A stretch of 64,000 nucleotides of DNA from Clostridium pasteurianum DSM 525 = ATCC 6013 (GCF_000807255.1 NZ_CP009268.1:898384-962383), one strand, 5' to 3'; positions 26,208 through 35,050 are shown, counted from the first letter of the stretch. Notes: generated by a model not told the origin, from the sequence alone. Made by a program: numbers and translations.

Positions 26208-26345
26208 ATGAGCTATATTAAAGCTGATGATATATTGCCACAAGAGCTTTTAGAAATAATTCAGAATTATATAGATGGTGAGTATATATAATTCCAAGAA
26301 AGGAATGTAATAAAAAGAATTGGGGAGAAAATACAAAATTTGATA
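26208..26345 (+). pseudogene. CD3324-family fragment, frameshifted
   Basis: ATG 26208 behind TAGGAGGAG encodes MSYIKADDILPQELLEIIQN then YIDGEYI and a stop. The continuation is in another frame (IIPRKECNKKNWGENTKFDR). Together this reads as the first half of the small CD3324-family protein of clostridia. A frameshift and loss of the 3' half make it a pseudogene. Confidence 0.65.
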
Positions 26346-26354
26346 GAAATAGTT

Positions 26355-26510
26355 CTAGGTCCCAGTTATATTTTTCGTCTATCAAAGGAAAATATATTGG
26401 ATTATTCTGAGTTTTCGGAAAAACAACATAAAGTTGATGAACTTGCAGAATGGACTGCTGATTTTATTATTTCAAGAGGATATAAAGCCTTTGCACAATC
26501 AGTAGAATAA
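26355..26510 (+). pseudogene. Unidentified gene remnant
   Basis: An open stretch of about 50 codons without a start continues from the CD3324 fragment and ends in QHKVDELAEWTADFIISRGY then KAFAQSVE and a stop. The end resembles N-terminal parts of iron-sulphur oxidoreductases but is too short for a firm call. Confidence 0.35.
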
Positions 26511-26680
26511 TAGGATATTCCAGAGCTATAAGTGAAAAGGTAAATAACAGAGATATAAAAAAATAAGTGGAATTTTTACAGGATGCAGGAGGTTTAACAT
26601 GTGAATTGGTTTATACGGATGAGAATACTAAAAAAGAGTTGACAAGTATAAACGTTTACACTATAATGAAAGCATGAAGA
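26510..26680 (+). pseudogene. Decayed copy of the resolvase-like gene at 20099
   Basis: The translation IGYSRAISEKVNNRDIKK, stop, VEFLQDAGGLTCELVYTDEN matches residues 5-46 of the gene at 20099 almost exactly, with an in-frame TAA where Gln should be. The rest diverges and ends quickly. It indicates a past duplication of that unit. Confidence 0.8.
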
Positions 26681-27225
26681 AGATATTAAAAACTTCTTCT
26701 AGCAACCCTAATTCATAAAAAGAGTAAGTAAAAAATTTTAAAGGCATTAGTATATAGCGAATACAGATATTAAGTATTTGATTCAAAGTATGACTATATA
26801 ATAATGTTATTACAGTTTAAAAGGTTGAGAATATAGGATGTACTTAGCTTGCTAGATATACTAAAAGCTAAGTTGTATTGGAACACAAAATTTAGTGAAT
26901 TTTATCTTGAAAATTATATTTCATTCAAGGCTTATGTACAGATGATTATAGTACAGTATCCTAGATGCAAAGGGATTTCAAGCCTATAAAGAGTCTTAGA
27001 GTACGAACGCTTGGAAGTAGAAAACTTTTACTTCTATATATCGGAGCAGTTCACAAGCTGTATAAATATAATTTATCAAATTTTAATTATTAAATTATAT
27101 GTGTCCAACAAGAAGTTAATCAATAAAAATAATAGATTTTATGGTGTAGAAAGCATATAAAAATCAAAAAAAGGTGATAAGTATTCAAATAATATCAGAA
27201 AATTTAAATGAATTAGGTGTTGCTT
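26681..27225. other. Non-coding or decayed region
   Basis: About 545 bases with no intact gene. A weak hairpin (GGAAGTAGAAAAC/TTTTACTTCT, near 27012) and a short open stretch ending IISENLNELGVA are visible before the terminator. Confidence 0.4.
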
Positions 27226-27278
27226 AACCACTAATTAGTTTATATATAATATATGACTAATTAGTGGTTTTATTTTTT
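27226..27278 (+). terminator. Intrinsic terminator
   Basis: AACCACTAATTAGT (27226-27239) and ACTAATTAGTGGTT (27256-27269) form a perfect 14-bp stem, followed by TTATTTTTTT. Confidence 0.85.
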
Positions 27279-27383
27279 TGCAGTTGATAAATTAATCTCA
27301 ATATTATAGTATTTAGTATGATTGATGTAAGTTGTAGAATGTTATACTATTAATAGAGTTAATAATTTTAAAGGGGGACAAAT

Positions 27384-27797
27384 ATGAATACAAAATATGT
27401 TGTTATCATCCAATGTGATATTGCCCATAGAAGGTGCAGTGGATTTGCGTGTACAAATGCTTTTTACAATAGAGATGAAGTTTTTAAAGATTATGACGAT
27501 AATACAAGATATATCTCTTTTACTTGCGGGGGATGCTGCGGAAAGGGAGTTGCTTCTAAGCTGGAACATTTCGCGAAGAAAGCCTATAAGAAAAATAATC
27601 TTAAGAAAGATGAAGTGGTGGTTCACTTATCCTCATGCATGGTAACTGATAATTATCACTATGACAGATGCCCACATGCAGATTATATAAAGAGCATAGT
27701 TATAAAGAAGGGGTATAAAAATGTAGTTGAGGGATCTTATATAAGTGTAGGAGCGGAAAGAAAAAGAGAAGAAGGTATATATAACTGTTATGATTAA
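27384..27797 (+). CDS. CGGC-domain protein
   Basis: The 137-residue protein carries the CGGC domain: VVIIQCDIAHRRCSGFACTN, the defining SFTCGGCCGKGVASKLEHFA, VHLSSCMVTDNYHYDRCPHA and VVEGSY. The family has many conserved cysteines and is presumed to bind a metal or act in redox or metal handling, but no function is established. It is monocistronic, behind AAAGGGGGAC. Confidence 0.85.
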   Translation: MNTKYVVIIQCDIAHRRCSGFACTNAFYNRDEVFKDYDDNTRYISFTCGGCCGKGVASKLEHFAKKAYKKNNLKKDEVVVHLSSCMVTDNYHYDRCPHADYIKSIVIKKGYKNVVEGSYISVGAERKREEGIYNCYD

Positions 27798-27977
27798 ATT
27801 ACTAATATTACGTTAATTTGAAAAACAGCAGATATCCAACTTGAAATATAAATTTAAATTTTTAGATTAGGCTATTCAGATTATTTATGATTATTAATAT
27901 TTAATTATACATTGGATATCTATAAATTACATAATAGGACAAGCTATATATCTACATAATTCATAGAGAGTAAATAG

Positions 27978-29045
27978 TTGAAAGGGTTGTTAAAAGTGAA
28001 ATGGTTAAAATTTTTATTTATTTTTATTCCAATTAGCATTGTTTTGGAAGTGTCAGGATTTCATAATCCTCTAGTATTATTTATAGTATCCTGTTTGTCT
28101 ATAATACCTCTAGCAGGACTTATGGGGGAGGCAACAGAAGAAATTTCTGTTTATGCAGGCTCAAGAGTAGGGGGATTTTTAAATGCCACTTTTGGTAATG
28201 CAACTGAATTGATAATATCCATATTGGCTATTAGGGCCGGATTATTTGATGTAGTAAAAGCTTCAATAGCAGGTTCGGTGCTTGGTAATACTCTGTTAGT
28301 GCTGGGCGCCAGTATGTTTGTAGGAGGATTAAAATACAAATCTCAAAAATTCAATAAAAAGGCCATTGGTATGTCTACAAACATGTTGCTTCTTGCGGTT
28401 ATAGGTCTTTGTATCCCAGCAATATTTATGCATTCAATAGACAGTAAATTAATATCTACTAGGTACGAAAGTCTTAGCGTTGCTGTTGCTGTAATATTAC
28501 TCATAGTATACATATTAGGACTTGTATTTTCTTTCTATACACATAAAGATATCTATGGTACTGAACATGATGGTTCCGATAAAGAAACTAAATGGTCTTT
28601 AAAATTTTCTATCTTAGTTTTGGTTATAGCAACTGTTTTAATAGCTGTAGAATCAGAATTTTTAGTGGGTTCAGTGGAACCAATGTCAAAAGCTATTGGA
28701 TTAAGTGAGTTCTTTGTGGGAATTATTTTAATACCTATTGTAGGAAATGCTGCTGAACACAGTACTGCCATTATTATGGCCTTAAAAAATAAAATGGATG
28801 TGGCTGTAGAGATATCCATAGGTTCCAGTCTGCAGATAATTTTGTTTGTGGCACCTATATTAATATTTATAAGCTTATTATTTAGGCCCATGAGTATAGT
28901 ATTTAATGAATTTGAACTCATAGCTCTTATTAGTTCAATATTTATAGTAAGTAAAGTTGCCAGCGATGGTGAATGCAATTGGCTTGAAGGGGTACAATTG
29001 ATGTCTGTGTACCTTATAATTGCAATAGCATTTTTCATAATTTAA
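27978..29045 (+). CDS. Calcium/proton antiporter, CaCA family
   Basis: The 355-residue membrane protein has about eleven hydrophobic segments and the two inverted alpha-repeat motifs of Cax/ChaA/VCX1 exchangers: FLNATFGNATELIISILAIR in the first half and IPIVGNAAEHSTAIIMALKN in the second. It would export Ca2+ in exchange for protons. The frame can start at TTG 27978 or GTG 27996; neither has a strong ribosome binding site, so the start is uncertain by a few residues. A terminator-like hairpin follows at 29105. Confidence 0.9.
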   Translation: MKGLLKVKWLKFLFIFIPISIVLEVSGFHNPLVLFIVSCLSIIPLAGLMGEATEEISVYAGSRVGGFLNATFGNATELIISILAIRAGLFDVVKASIAGSVLGNTLLVLGASMFVGGLKYKSQKFNKKAIGMSTNMLLLAVIGLCIPAIFMHSIDSKLISTRYESLSVAVAVILLIVYILGLVFSFYTHKDIYGTEHDGSDKETKWSLKFSILVLVIATVLIAVESEFLVGSVEPMSKAIGLSEFFVGIILIPIVGNAAEHSTAIIMALKNKMDVAVEISIGSSLQIILFVAPILIFISLLFRPMSIVFNEFELIALISSIFIVSKVASDGECNWLEGVQLMSVYLIIAIAFFII

Positions 29046-29104
29046 ATAGATGATGTATAGTTTACATGACCATTATGTAGTAACAATGAAAATTAAATAT
29101 TTTA

Positions 29105-29146
29105 TTAAAGCACCGTATTATTCAAGATAATTATATGGTGTTTTTG
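29105..29146 (+). terminator. Terminator-like hairpin after the Ca2+/H+ antiporter
   Basis: AGCACCGTATTATTCAAGAT ... ATATGGTGTTTTTG; CACC pairs with GGTG. The loop text is repeated after the VanZ gene at 50680. Confidence 0.6.
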
Positions 29147-29275
29147 TTTCACAATTTAACGTTAATACAGAATGTTTTATCTTATTAGCTTTAATTATAA
29201 TTTACCATTTGAATCAGATTATGGTATTATGCTATTATAATAAAATATATTTCAGGAGTTAAAGGAGAAAAACTA

Positions 29276-29530
29276 ATGGGAGAATTAAGTAAGCTGCCTA
29301 ACATAGGTAATAAAGTAGAAGCGCAGCTCAATGAAGTTGGAATAGAAACAGTGGAACAGTTAAAAAAAGTAGGAAGCAAAGAGGCATGGTTATCCATTAA
29401 AGCTATAGATAGTTCAGCTTGTATTAATAGATTATGTGCTCTTGAAGGAGCAATACGAGGAATTAGATGGCATAGCCTGCCAAGTGAAGTGAAGGATGAA
29501 CTAAAGGAGTTTTATAATTTGGTGAAGTAA
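29276..29530 (+). CDS. TfoX C-terminal domain protein
   Basis: This 84-residue protein equals the TfoX C-terminal (helix-hairpin-helix-like) domain: LSKLPNIGNKVEAQLNEVGI, VGSKEAWLSIKAI and CLNRL-like CINRLCALEGAIRGIRWH. The N-terminal TfoX domain is absent, which is common for stand-alone members. Its role is unknown. The small gene is monocistronic. Confidence 0.88.
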   Translation: MGELSKLPNIGNKVEAQLNEVGIETVEQLKKVGSKEAWLSIKAIDSSACINRLCALEGAIRGIRWHSLPSEVKDELKEFYNLVK

Positions 29531-29668
29531 ACAAAATGAGTTCACTAAATAACTAAGTCTAAGTTACATCGTTACTAACAAAAAAGTGCGTACTTTATAT
29601 TTTGTCCTTTTATGATATACTGATTTTAAAAATTATAAAAGAAAGTAAATGATAAGGGGAGAATTTTT

Positions 29669-30325
29669 ATGAAGGCAATAGCAATTAACGGAAGTCCACG
29701 AAAGACTTGGAATACAGCAACTCTTTTAAAAAAGGCATTAGAAGGAGCAAAATCTAGAGGAGCAGAGACAGAACTGATAAATCTCTATGATTTGAATTAC
29801 AGGGGATGCATCAGCTGCTTTGCCTGTAAACGAAAGGATAGCGATAAATTTGTAGGTCATTGTGCCATGAAAGATGATTTAACAGAAGTTTTAGAAAAAG
29901 TAGTTTCCAGTGATGTACTTATTATGGGATCACCTATCTATCTTGGGAATGTTACAGGTCAGATGCGTTCCTTTTTTGAACGTCTTATATTTATGAACCT
30001 CTCTTATGATGAAGGAAAGCTTAATAATTTTTATGGCAAAATAAATACAGGCCTTATATATACTATGAATATAACACAGGATGCTTTAGATAAGTTAGGT
30101 TATAAATATATATTTGATACAAATGAAAGATATATGAAGCTATTAAATGGAGAAAGTGAGTCTTTAATTGTTACAGATACATATCAATTTGAGGATTATG
30201 ATAAATATAATGCTTCCAAATTTAATGAGAAGCATAAAGCACAAATAAAAGCAGAACAATTTCCTTTAGACTGCGAAAGAGCTTTTCAAATGGGTGAAAG
30301 ACTGACAGGGATTTGTAATAAATAA
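29669..30325 (+). CDS. Flavodoxin-like NAD(P)H/FMN oxidoreductase
   Basis: The 218-residue protein starts with the FMN-binding loop AINGSPRKTWNTATLLKKAL and has GCISCFACKR, a cysteine pair typical of iron-sulphur flavoproteins, and the second flavin loop LIMGSPIYLGNVTGQMRSFF. It likely carries out two-electron reduction or electron transfer with FMN. A DUF6483 gene begins 55 bp after it and may be co-transcribed. The start ATG is behind AAGGGGAG. Confidence 0.88.
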   Translation: MKAIAINGSPRKTWNTATLLKKALEGAKSRGAETELINLYDLNYRGCISCFACKRKDSDKFVGHCAMKDDLTEVLEKVVSSDVLIMGSPIYLGNVTGQMRSFFERLIFMNLSYDEGKLNNFYGKINTGLIYTMNITQDALDKLGYKYIFDTNERYMKLLNGESESLIVTDTYQFEDYDKYNASKFNEKHKAQIKAEQFPLDCERAFQMGERLTGICNK

Positions 30326-30380
30326 AATTTAAGTACATGATATGGATATTCACAATGAAATACAAGGAGCTGGGAGATTT

Positions 30381-30746
30381 ATGAATGATGACTATATATT
30401 GAGAATGATAGAATCAGCTGTAAAAAATGCTGGCAAATTGATATTTAATAAGGAAAATGATGACATTGATACCATAAGTATTGAAGCCATGGATGAAAAA
30501 GATATATTGAAAATAGTGTTAAACAGGCTTGTAATGGAGTGTAAATATGATGAGGCAGAGAATATTTTATTTGAACAAATGGAAAAAACACCTTCTAGAG
30601 ATATTTTTAATATTGGAATAGAATTTTATAATAAATTACTTGTAAAAAGTGATGAGGAACTTCTTAAAGGAAATTTTTCAAAGGAAGAAATACTTCAAGG
30701 TTTAAATGATTTAAAAAATATGATTGTAGAAAATAAAACTGTTTAA
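30381..30746 (+). CDS. DUF6483 family protein
   Basis: The 121-residue mostly helical protein begins MNDDYILRMIESAVKNAGKL, the pattern of DUF6483 proteins of clostridia. A longer frame from 30342 exists, but the ATG at 30381 has GGAG upstream and matches the family start. Its function is unknown. The C-terminal half is amphipathic helices (LLVKSDEELLKGNFSKEEIL). Confidence 0.8.
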   Translation: MNDDYILRMIESAVKNAGKLIFNKENDDIDTISIEAMDEKDILKIVLNRLVMECKYDEAENILFEQMEKTPSRDIFNIGIEFYNKLLVKSDEELLKGNFSKEEILQGLNDLKNMIVENKTV

Positions 30747-30775
30747 AACCTACTTTGCGGTAGGTTTATTTGTTT
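30745..30775 (+). terminator. Intrinsic terminator
   Basis: AAACCTAC (30746-30753) pairs with GTAGGTTT (30760-30767), followed by ATTTGTTTT. Confidence 0.8.
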
Positions 30776-30826
30776 TGGAATTTTTAAATTGATTTTTCAC
30801 TTCCACAAGAAAGGGATGAACATATT

Positions 30827-31315
30827 TTGAAAATGGAAATAAGAAAATATAGAGATATAGATATTCCAGCTATGATGAAAATTTGGAATGATGTAATTGA
30901 GGAAGCTAATGCATTCCCTCAAACAGAAAAACTAAGTGAAGAAGAGGCAATAAAATTTTTTTCACATCAGACCTATACAGCAGTGGCAGTGGGTGAAAAT
31001 GAAATTTTAGGATTATATATTTTACATCCCAATAATATAGGCCGATGCGGGCATATTGCAAATGCTTCCTATGCTGTGAATAAAAATTTCAGAGGTCACA
31101 ATATTGGAGAAAAATTAGTAAGACATTCATTGGACAAGGGTCGTGAACTAAATTTTTCTCTCATGCAGTTTAATGCTGTGGTAAGTACAAATAAAACAGC
31201 AATTTATTTATATGAAAAAATAGGATTTAGTCGTCTTGGTGTTATTCCTAATGGATTTTTACTTGGAAGTGGGAGTTACACTGATATTATTTTATATTAT
31301 ATTTCATTGAAATAA
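30827..31315 (+). CDS. GNAT family N-acetyltransferase
   Basis: This 162-residue GNAT-fold protein has motif A VNKNFRGHNIGEKLVRHSLD and motif B with AVVSTNKTAIYLYEKIGFSR. It probably acetylates a small molecule; the phosphinothricin/Pat-type sequence is similar but the substrate is uncertain. The start is TTG 30827 or ATG 30833, with GAAAGGG upstream. A copy of its last codons recurs at about 34138. Confidence 0.85.
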   Translation: MKMEIRKYRDIDIPAMMKIWNDVIEEANAFPQTEKLSEEEAIKFFSHQTYTAVAVGENEILGLYILHPNNIGRCGHIANASYAVNKNFRGHNIGEKLVRHSLDKGRELNFSLMQFNAVVSTNKTAIYLYEKIGFSRLGVIPNGFLLGSGSYTDIILYYISLK

Positions 31316-31595
31316 TAAGTCAGTATACATATATAATTTATATTAACTTAAAACAATAATATAAAGTTAAGGCTAAAGAAAGCAATCAAGCTATTTTATT
31401 CTTTTATAACTTATGTTAGAAATTATATTTAATATTTTGTTTACAAATTCAACATAATAACTACATGAAATTTATAAATTATTCTTGACAAGCTTATATC
31501 ATTGTAATAATATATATTCAATAATATGATTCATATTAATCAAATTTAAATAATAGGTTTTAATGTTTTCTATCTTAGTTAACCAGTAAACTGGA
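31316..31595. other. Non-coding interval
   Basis: About 280 AT-rich bases with TTGACA near 31485, but no clear gene. It ends with a terminator-type hairpin (next entry). Confidence 0.3.
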
Positions 31596-31640
31596 GGCTA
31601 AAATTATTTTCTCAAGCTTTATGGAAATAATTTTAGCCTT
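31596..31640 (+). terminator. Hairpin, terminator-like
   Basis: GGCTAAAATTATTTT (31596-31610) pairs with AAATAATTTTAGCC (31625-31638), followed by TTTATATTTT. It lies upstream of the lipoprotein gene. Confidence 0.7.
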
Positions 31641-31699
31641 TATATTTTTATTATTAACTTTAACATAAGAAGATTAAAAGATGAAAGGACATGAATACA

Positions 31700-32224
31700 A
31701 TGAATAAAAAAATTATAGGTGTACTAATAGCCTCTTTAACTTCCATATATTTATTTGCGGGTTGTTCTAACCCTTCAAAGCAAGCTGCTCAGAACACTAC
31801 ACAAACTGCTCATGCAGCTGCTAAGAATACTGAACATAATTCTGAAAGTACTAATCATGCTTCTGAAAATACTTCTCACAACCAAGCTAGTAATTCTGAA
31901 ACATCTTCAAAGGATGCACTTAATAAAGCTTTCACTGATGAATTAACTGGATTAGCTACTATTGAACAGGATGTTAAGAAAAATGATTTTACAGATGCTG
32001 AAAAACTTGCGCAGCAGCTTCATGAAAAATTCCACATGGAAATTGTACCGGCTTTAGCAGATAAAAAAGGAAAAGACTATGCAGAAGATATTCATAGTAA
32101 GTATCATGAGTTACAGGATGCTGTTAAGAGTAAAGATACTGCAAAGATTGCAGAACTTATAAAAGTAAATAGAGATAATCTTGATACAACTGCCAACATT
32201 TTGGAGATTTCAATAAAAAAATAA
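31700..32224 (+). CDS. Secreted lipoprotein of unknown function
   Basis: About 174 residues with a bacterial lipoprotein signal: positive N-terminus MNKKIIGVLIASLTSIYLFA and lipobox LFAGC (Cys becomes the lipidated N-terminus). It is followed by a Ser/Thr/Asn/His-rich low-complexity region (about 30-70), then a helical domain (KAFTDELTGLATIEQDVKKN to the end) containing several HE/HxxxE pairs. ATG 31700 is used; ATG 31691 is in frame, adds three residues and is equally possible. It may bind metal or a peptide on the cell surface; no function is recognised. Confidence 0.75.
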   Translation: MNKKIIGVLIASLTSIYLFAGCSNPSKQAAQNTTQTAHAAAKNTEHNSESTNHASENTSHNQASNSETSSKDALNKAFTDELTGLATIEQDVKKNDFTDAEKLAQQLHEKFHMEIVPALADKKGKDYAEDIHSKYHELQDAVKSKDTAKIAELIKVNRDNLDTTANILEISIKK

Positions 32225-32251
32225 TAGATTAAATAAAAATTTATATTCAAT

Positions 32252-32280
32252 GCACAGGTACTCGGCCTGTGCTTTTTTAT
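32252..32280 (+). terminator. Intrinsic terminator of the lipoprotein gene
   Basis: GCACAGG (32252-32258) pairs with CCTGTGC (32266-32272), followed by TTTTTT. Confidence 0.9.
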
Positions 32281-32432
32281 ATATTAGGAATTTAAAAATT
32301 TTTTGTATAAAAATATTGCCCGGCAGGGCTTGAAAAATCTAATGTTAGAAGTTTGAGGAAAATATTACAAGTAATATTTTGGAATAGGATTTTTGATATA
32401 ATTATTAGCAAATTTAGTGATTGGTGATGATT

Positions 32433-33659
32433 ATGCAAGGTGTTATAAAACAAATATTTGTGGATAATTGGGAAAAATTCAGTGAGATATATAAAGGGAA
32501 AATTAGAGCTAACATAAGTAGAGAAGTTGATAAGATGATTAATTGTAAATCCTTAGATAATGGATTTATTGAGTTTAAGTGTGAAAATTGTGGTCATATA
32601 AAAAGAGTTGGATTTAGCTGTAAAAGTAGATTTTGTACCTCATGTGGTAAGAAAAAATCTGAAGAATGGTCTGATGAAATGGTGGCAAGACTTATTAACT
32701 CAAAGCATAGACATATGGTATTTACAATTCCACAGGAACTTAGAATATATTTTGCTAGGGATAGAAAACTATTATCATTATTACCTAAATGTTCAGCAAA
32801 AGCAATTATGAGCTGGTTTAGAGATTTAAATAAAAAAGAATGTTTTACACCAGGAATAATCTCAGTAATTCATACTTTTGGAAGAGACTTAAAATGGAAT
32901 CCACATGTTCACTTAATTGTCACCGAAGGTGGTGCTGGAGAAATTACAATTTGGAGGAATACAAAACATATAAATTATACAGCACTAAGGAAAAGATGGC
33001 AAAAAATATTGTTAGACGAAATAGGAATTAATCTTAAAAGTGGAAAAAAAGAATTTAAAAAATTAAAAAATAAGCTATATAAAAGGTTAGAGAATGGATT
33101 TTATGTATATGGAAAAGGTGAAATAAAAACAGCAAAGCAAGCAGGAAAGTATGTTGGAAGATATACAGCAAGACCAGCTATCGCTGAATCAAGAATAATA
33201 AAGTATGATGGTAAAAAAGTAACTTTTCGTTATGAAAGACATGAAGATGGTGAAGAAGTTGTAGAGGAAATAGATGTTATTGATTTTATAGGTAGAGTAA
33301 TAAGACACATACCAGAAAAGAATTTTAAGATGATAAGATATTATGGAATATATGCTAAAAACACAAGACATAAAAATAAATTTTTTAAGTTGGTAAATGA
33401 AAAAGTTGCTGAGTTCAAAAGAAAAATTAATAATTGGCAAACAAGAATACTTCTTACATTTGGAGTGAATCCATTAAAATGTGAAAAGTGTGGAACACAG
33501 ATGAAATTTCATGATATATACTATAAAAATGTAAGTGTAAGAGAAAAATTTAAAGAGAAAATAATAGGTGAAAACAAAATAAAAATTGAAGAGATAATGT
33601 ACAATTATGGTGTGATTAAGGGAATAATTCGTGATAAAATAGAGCCATTATATGTATAA
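32433..33659 (+). CDS. IS91-family Y2 transposase (HUH, rolling-circle)
   Basis: From ATG 32433 the protein has 408 residues; a TTG at 32421 would add four. It has a zinc-binding N-terminus (FKCENCGHIKRVGFSCKSRF then CTSCGKKKSEEW) and the HUH motif in NPHVHLIVTEGG (His158 and His160). The paired catalytic tyrosines are in GKYVGRYTARP (Tyr240 and Tyr244), and a second zinc motif LKCEKCGTQMKF lies at the C-terminus. IS91 transposases move single strands by a rolling-circle-like mechanism. It appears intact. Confidence 0.93.
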   Translation: MQGVIKQIFVDNWEKFSEIYKGKIRANISREVDKMINCKSLDNGFIEFKCENCGHIKRVGFSCKSRFCTSCGKKKSEEWSDEMVARLINSKHRHMVFTIPQELRIYFARDRKLLSLLPKCSAKAIMSWFRDLNKKECFTPGIISVIHTFGRDLKWNPHVHLIVTEGGAGEITIWRNTKHINYTALRKRWQKILLDEIGINLKSGKKEFKKLKNKLYKRLENGFYVYGKGEIKTAKQAGKYVGRYTARPAIAESRIIKYDGKKVTFRYERHEDGEEVVEEIDVIDFIGRVIRHIPEKNFKMIRYYGIYAKNTRHKNKFFKLVNEKVAEFKRKINNWQTRILLTFGVNPLKCEKCGTQMKFHDIYYKNVSVREKFKEKIIGENKIKIEEIMYNYGVIKGIIRDKIEPLYV

Positions 33660-33674
33660 AGGAAGGTAGTTATT

Positions 33675-33944
33675 ATGGCTAAAAAGAATAAAAAAATAAA
33701 AGATAAACAAAGGGCAAAATATAAAGCTAAATTGAAAGAAAATTTAATTGAAGAAGACGGAGTCTTATATATATGTACAGAATGTGGAGTGGAAGAATAT
33801 ATACCAAGGGATGTAGTTGAGATGTTTGATGAAATAGATGATGAAAATGTAATTGAACCTCCTACATTTAGTTGCGAGAAATGCGGAGCTATAATGAAAC
33901 CAAGAAAATATGACGGAGTTCATGGTATAACTTATGAGTATTAA
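33675..33944 (+). CDS. Small zinc-ribbon protein next to IS91 transposase
   Basis: The 89-residue protein starts with a lysine-rich segment (MAKKNKKIKDKQRAKYKAKL) and has a zinc ribbon made of CTECGVEEYI and SCEKCGAIMKP about 35 residues apart. It begins 15 bp after the transposase stop, behind AAGGAAGG, so it is probably co-transcribed with it. It may be a passenger gene or an accessory DNA-binding factor of the element. No established family was recognised. Confidence 0.65.
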   Translation: MAKKNKKIKDKQRAKYKAKLKENLIEEDGVLYICTECGVEEYIPRDVVEMFDEIDDENVIEPPTFSCEKCGAIMKPRKYDGVHGITYEY

Positions 33945-34069
33945 AATGCGGAGCATCAATATGCTTCGCAAAGGTTTTAGCTTTATAAAAATATTATGAA
34001 ATAGATATGCTAAGAAATGGGTCTAATTAAAGGGCTTCGCCCAAAAGAAGTTGAGCGAAGCGAAATAAC

Positions 34070-34090
34070 GCGGCTGTGGCCGCTTTTTTA
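34070..34090 (+). terminator. Intrinsic terminator after zinc-ribbon gene
   Basis: GCGGC (34070-34074) pairs with GCCGC (34079-34083) around TGTG, followed by TTTTTT. Confidence 0.8.
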
Positions 34091-34129
34091 TTTAAATAAT
34101 AGGTAGTTGAATAATAAATACATTACCGT

Positions 34130-34180
34130 TAAAATTATTGTGGAAGTGGAAATTACACTGATATTATATTTCATTATTTT
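34130..34180 (+). pseudogene. Fragment matching the 3' end of the GNAT gene
   Basis: TGGAAGTGGAAATTACACTG ATATTATATTTCAT corresponds to the end of the GNAT gene at 30827 (GSGSYTDIILYYIS). Short duplicated remnant to the right of the IS91 element. Confidence 0.55.
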
Positions 34181-34264
34181 TATGATAATAGTACTTTTTA
34201 TACTTGAAATAGTATCATTAACAGCTCAACAGTAACTTTACTTTCATTAAATTTAGTAAAAATA

Positions 34265-34443
34265 GTTTATTAAACATCATATTATGAATGTGTTAATTCA
34301 ATATGTAAAAATTTAAAAGGGGATTATGGACTTAATAATATTATAAATATTTTTGGAATTATATTAATAGTATCGAGTCTAATTTTATTTACAATTGCAG
34401 CTTTTATTAATGTATATCATAAAAAGACAGTTGAATTTATATA
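34265..34443 (+). pseudogene. Membrane-protein remnant
   Basis: An open stretch from about 34270 with no start reads TSYYECVNSICKNLKGDYGL, NNIINIFGIILIVSSLILFT and AAFINVYHKKTVEFI with a stop. It contains one strong hydrophobic segment, like the C-terminus of an ABC permease or other membrane protein. Confidence 0.4.
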
Positions 34444-34519
34444 AAAATGTATATTTCCAACTAGATATTTTAATTGGCGAAAATAATAAACATACTTTTG
34501 ACATTTAGGCGGTGATGAG

Positions 34520-35050
34520 ATGAAATCAATACCAAATTTTATATCCTTTAGTAGAATTATTTTTTCTTTAACTTTGATTTTTCTTAAGCCATTAAGTACA
34601 GCTTTTTATGCAGTATATGTTATTTGCGGATTAAGTGATATTATTGATGGATACATTGCCAGAAAAACAGGAAGAGCCAGCAACTTTGGTGCAAGGCTCG
34701 ATTCTATGGCTGATATGATAATGGATTGTATATTAATATTTATACTTTACCCAATTGTAAGTCCTTCAGTAGAAATTATTATTTGGATTATTTTAATTGC
34801 TGTTGTGAGATTGGTATCTATGAGTGTGGCCTTTAAGAAATATAAAACCTTTGCGAGTATTCATACTTATGGGAATAAAATCACAGGTGTAGCTTTATTC
34901 ATGTTTCCAATGTTAATTCCATATGCCAATACAAATGTGTTAATATATATAATCTGTGTTATGGCAAGTATATCCGCAATTGAAGAATTAATTATTCAGC
35001 TCACATCAAGTGAGCTGAAAGTAAATAGGAAAAGTATATTTATAAAATAA
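34520..35050 (+). CDS. CDP-alcohol phosphatidyltransferase family protein
   Basis: The 176-residue membrane protein carries the full CDP-OH phosphatidyltransferase motif, DGYIARKTGRASNFGARLDSMADM (D-G-x2-A-R-x8-G-x3-D-x3-D). It has about five to six hydrophobic segments. Such enzymes attach an alcohol (for example glycerol 3-phosphate or inositol) to CDP-diacylglycerol during phospholipid synthesis. The exact alcohol cannot be predicted. It has GGTGATGAG before the ATG and no obvious operon partner. Confidence 0.9.
   Translation: MKSIPNFISFSRIIFSLTLIFLKPLSTAFYAVYVICGLSDIIDGYIARKTGRASNFGARLDSMADMIMDCILIFILYPIVSPSVEIIIWIILIAVVRLVSMSVAFKKYKTFASIHTYGNKITGVALFMFPMLIPYANTNVLIYIICVMASISAIEELIIQLTSSELKVNRKSIFIK

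Larger units (their letters stand above)
32281..34092 (+). mobile_element. IS91-family element (approximate extent)
   Basis: An IS91-type transposase, a small co-directional zinc-ribbon gene, and hairpin-rich flanks. Left flank: palindrome AAAATATTACAAGTAATATTTT (near 32361) and GCCCGGCAGGGC (near 32320). Right flank: TGCGGAGCAT/ATGCTTCGCA, GGGCTTCGCCC and a final terminator hairpin. IS91 elements end in such structures (oriIS/terIS). The precise ends cannot be fixed here. Confidence 0.65.

Noticed and set aside
28553-29038. 161-residue minus-strand frame opposite the calcium antiporter
   Set aside because: It is antisense to a strongly supported membrane protein gene and has no start signal or family resemblance.
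32608-32811. Overlapping plus-strand frames inside the IS91 transposase
   Set aside because: Out-of-frame shadows of the transposase, without ribosome binding sites.
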